This document shows positions 60,795 through 64,000 of a stretch of DNA of 64,000 bases, one piece after another. Source of the stretch: Smittia aterrima (taxonomy: Eukaryota > Arthropoda > Insecta > Diptera > Chironomidae); NCBI GenBank assembly GCA_033063855.1, contig CP093831.1, forward strand, positions 5,642,001 to 5,706,000, given 5' to 3'. Position 1 is the stretch's first letter, and each line of letters starts with the position of its first letter. A model generated the notes under the pieces. The model was not told where the DNA came from. It ran no database searches and saw only the letters and a program-made list of their open reading frames with translations. A program made the translations under genes and the position numbers.

Positions 60795-61003
60795 GATTAC
60801 CAAGAGAAAGACGAGCAAGAACTAATTTAAATTTGATGAATCGCAGAGATGGCAGTTCTAAGAGAAAGTTTTAAAAATAAACTAGACACATTCTTAACCG
60901 AAGGCGCTTTTGTTAGGATGAACAGATCAGAGATTGAGGGTTCTATAAATAAATCGTAAGCGTGCCTTTAAAAAAATATTTTCTTCTCTTTATTTGATTT
61001 TGT

Positions 61004-62860
61004 TTACTGCGCAGAGTTGAGTGGCTTGAAATCCAACCAAACCCCGCCCTGTTTAACATTGATAAACTCCTTTGGATCGATCACGAATTGTTCTTGAGTT
61101 TTGTCGTTAACAGTAATCTCAAAGTTCCTAACGAGATGAGCAATTGCTGCCTTTGATTGCATCAAAGCGAATCTCATTCCGAGGCAGATTCGAGGGCCAT
61201 CACCGAAAGCTAAGAAAACTCCTTTGTCTTTGAAAGCTTTCAAACCACCGTGCTCAGCATTGAAACGTTCAGGAATGAATTTCTCGGGCTCAGCGTAATT
61301 ATCTGAGAAGAAATATTCAAAATATTATTCGAATTACGTTAATTGAATAAACGTACCTGGATCACGATGAACTGAATAAATCGGAACAATGAAGTTATCG
61401 CCAACATTCACGCGATGCATCTTTCCCTTAACTCCTTCAAGCTCAATCGCTTCAGTGCATTCTCGATTTGTGAATGTCGCTGGTGGATGAATTCGCAAAC
61501 CTTCGTGAAAAACTTGATCCAAATATTCATTCTCGATTAGTTTGTCATGAACAATTTTTCCGTTGGCGTCATAAATTTCTTTGATTTCTTCGCGAAGTTT
61601 GTCTTGAATATTTTTGTTCTTAGCCAACTAGAATTTAATTAATAACTATCAGGAATATTCAATTATTGAAAGGAGTTTCTTACTTCATAAAGAGTGTTAG
61701 TGATTGCGACAGAACTTGTCTCGAATCCATCTGCAAAATCATGAGCTAAGTGTTTTATTCTTTCAATGTTTCGTACTCACCAATGAAGAAAGTAACGCCG
61801 TGAGCAGCCATATCAAGCTCGGTAAGTTGTTTCTTGGTGCGCATTCCAATCAAGTAAGCCAAGTAGTCGTCGCGTTTGATTTCATTTTTCTCGCGATGTT
61901 TAATCGCTTGATACATCAAATTCGTAAAAAAGTCTTCAACTTCCTTTTTAACAAATTTGATTTTGTAAATTTTGGCAAATGGAGGAAAGACTGTCGTTAA
62001 GATTAACAAGAATGTCACCCATGGACCAAACTGGAAAATATTTCTTCCCATTTCTCGAATCTCTGGCTTTTCCTTTGTGAACGATTGAGCATCAGCATTG
62101 AAGACGCAACTCGAGACGGCATCTGTTGTGTACTTAGCACAGATTTCACGAGCGTCGAGTGGTTCCTTGTTGCCATTTTTCACCTGATCGTTGATATACT
62201 TTGAGAACTTTACAAGAATTTCATCGACGAGTGGAAACAAAGCTTTAATCTGAGTGAATGATTGTAATCAGTTGTTATCGCGAAACATTTGTCAAGCTTA
62301 ATGAATCACAAACCCTATTTGGAGTGAATGCAGGCGTTATCTCAGCTCGCTTCTCTTTCCACTCCTCACCTCGCAACATAAACGGATTACGACCAAAGAT
62401 TGGATCTCTTTCTTTATCAGTCTTGAATAGAAAACTTCTTCTTATCAAGTAAATATCGAAATATTTTATGGAGTTACCATTTTGCTGAAAGTGTTGTCGT
62501 GAAAATTTTTAAAGTTTTTAACGAAGACAGTCTTGATCGTTTCTGGATCAATCAAAAGATAAGAAGGCGTCTTCATCTCAAAATATCCAACGAACGGCGC
62601 TTTGCCTCGATAAGCTCTGAGAAGTTTTTTGTTTTTCAATTAAATATTTCTCAACTTCACGAATGAACTCACTGATAAATGTCATCGTAGTCGTAAGTAA
62701 TATTTTTCGATTGCGTCATCATGTGTGGCATATTTCCCCAAGGAAACTTTGGCTTTGGTCCTGGAACTCCAAGTTTCTCGAAATATTTGTATTTGAGAGT
62801 GAACCAAAAATAAAACAATCCAGCGATTGCCGCGACACAAAACAAAACGAAACAAATCAT
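61004..62860 (-). CDS. cytochrome P450, CYP28-like, array copy 5
   Basis: Seven exons: 62860-62673, 62616-62478, 62421-62314, 62249-61781, 61730-61684, 61627-61357 and 61302-61004. They encode 506 residues. The anchor, WKEKR, K-helix EGLR, PERF and heme loop FGDGPRICLGM are intact. The I-helix reads DGFETSSVAI, with Val where the other copies have Gly; this residue lies near the substrate pocket. The C-terminal end is LNSAQ. All exon lengths up to the last equal those of copies 1, 3 and 4. Its promoter is almost identical to that of copy 4. A CYP3-clan microsomal enzyme with a probable role in detoxification. Confidence 0.95.
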
Positions 62861-62870
62861 CGTCGAACCA

Positions 62871-62938
62871 ATATTTCACGTCTTAATTGAATGAAGTTCA
62901 AGCTCAAACTGAAAAAGAGTCGAAATTCGCTCACGCTC
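62871..62938 (-). promoter_or_regulatory. proximal promoter block of P450 copy 5
   Basis: Differs at only two of 68 positions from 58873-58940. Initiator TTTCAGTTTG with A at 62910, no TATA box, same GAGCGTGAGCG word upstream. Confidence 0.5.
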
Positions 62939-64000
62939 GTTATCACTTGGAAGGAAAAAAATATATTAATTGATAAATGTTTTCTAAAAATATCTTTTCT
63001 CTAAACTGCTTCTTTCTTTGTTTCTTTGTCAGCTCAGCAAACTTATGTGTTCTGCAACTGAATAATTTATCAAACACATTATATAAATCTACATAAATTG
63101 ATATCGAGTATCTTCATCTAAATTTTTTTAAAGAATTAAGCACGGAAAGTTCGATAAATGCGAAATATTATTTAAACCTAACTTTCTTTTAATTTTTTTT
63201 TGAATTTTACTTTACTTAAAGAAATGAAAAAATTAAACGTTTATGATTCATGCTTTGTAAAACATATCTCCAAGTCTTGAAGACATTTGACTAAAAGAAT
63301 CTTATTTAATAGTTCATAACAATATTTCGTATGTATCGAACATTCATGCGATCGCATGCTTAGAGTAAGCTTTAAAAGCTCCGAAAGAGCTTTCTCAAAA
63401 TGAAAAGCTTAGAGAACTTAATTCAAATCTCTAGAATTCCGTTAGAAAGAAATTATACCACAAGCACAGCAAAATGAAGTTGGAATTTAACTTGCAATCG
63501 CGAACGGGATTTGTTGTATTTTCTTTCTTTTTTCTTCCACCTGAAACAATCTTTAAACTCTTCTTCATTGAGCGAACATTCTCGCTGTTCATTTTGTTTT
63601 GAATTTTCTCAAGATTTACAAATCTAGAAACTTTTCTAATTTTAAATGAAACAATGCATTTCAAGGCTAATAAGAGAGCGATGTTAGAACGTTCTCTGGA
63701 ATCTTCAGAGTGATGAGAATTTATATCTTGAAAGGTGCGACTCAATGCCGTTAGAGTGAGATGTAATGACTGCGAACAAATTGCATTCCAACATAATTTC
63801 ATGGCAATTCGCGATGACAAGCAAATCGTGATGGACTAAATTGAGAAACTTCCAGACTTTCCTTCGCTTTTCGATGAGCTCCAACATAGAATTCGATGAA
63901 AACTTTGATTATTTTTATGAAAAACTTGAATGCATTTCTTTCTCAATCCCAAGTCGTCGACAAGTTCTTTTTTCTGTGGAATGTTGATTATCGTTTCAAG
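62939..64000. other. intergenic sequence at the right end
   Basis: About 1.06 kb upstream of P450 copy 5. AT-rich; the open frames at 63,431-63,887 overlap each other and resemble no family. No repeat, RNA gene or further P450 exon is recognisable. Confidence 0.55.

Noticed and set aside
1..64000. tRNA, rRNA, CRISPR or bacterial genes
   Set aside because: None could be recognised by eye; the window is ordinary intron-bearing insect DNA. A covariance-model scan would be needed to exclude small RNAs.

Overview
This is a 64 kb piece of insect nuclear DNA, most likely from a nematoceran fly and perhaps a midge. The evidence is the gene content (dysfusion, hyd, the gap-gene bZIP giant, insect Amt channels, a thioester protein, a CYP28-like P450 array), AT-rich spacers, and mostly very short GT-AG introns of about 50 to 80 bp. 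The species call is an inference. Exon coordinates were assembled by hand from splice signals, reading-frame continuity and family knowledge. Every multi-exon model given here closes in frame.

Left part (1-26 kb). The 3' part of dysfusion/NPAS4 (bHLH-PAS, +) is followed tail-to-tail by the very large ubiquitin ligase hyd/UBR5 (-, 11 exons, 3027 aa). Next come a small PKA inhibitor gene (+) and the bZIP gene giant (-). giant has a clear TATA/initiator promoter and a cluster of TAATCC sites about 1.1-1.3 kb upstream. These are regulatory genes with large non-coding flanks.

Middle part (28-48 kb). Two tandem ammonium transporter genes (+) keep the same intron positions and the same TATA-to-initiator spacing, but the second has lost one of the two pore histidines. 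A group of nuclear genes for mitochondrial proteins follows: mRpS12 (-), MIPEP (-) and PMI/TMEM11 (+), the last two head to head. Then come a secreted thioester-containing immune protein (-, 13 exons, 1476 aa), a small secreted DUF1091-type protein (+), and a secreted M13 neprilysin-like protein whose zinc site is destroyed (+).

Right part (48-63 kb). Five intact CYP28-like P450 genes lie on the minus strand, with a UDP-glycosyltransferase (+) between copies 2 and 3 and a SET/MYND (SmydA-type) gene (-) between copies 4 and 5. P450s and UGTs act in oxidation and then conjugation of foreign and plant compounds, so this looks like a detoxification cluster that grew by tandem duplication. Signs of that growth are near-identical promoters, one cleanly lost intron, and a relic copy of a P450 promoter without a gene.

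No rRNA, tRNA, CRISPR or prokaryotic feature was recognised. The most striking observations are the Asn-for-His change in the second Amt, the dead neprilysin, the P450-UGT array with its promoter relic, and the TAATCC cluster upstream of giant.
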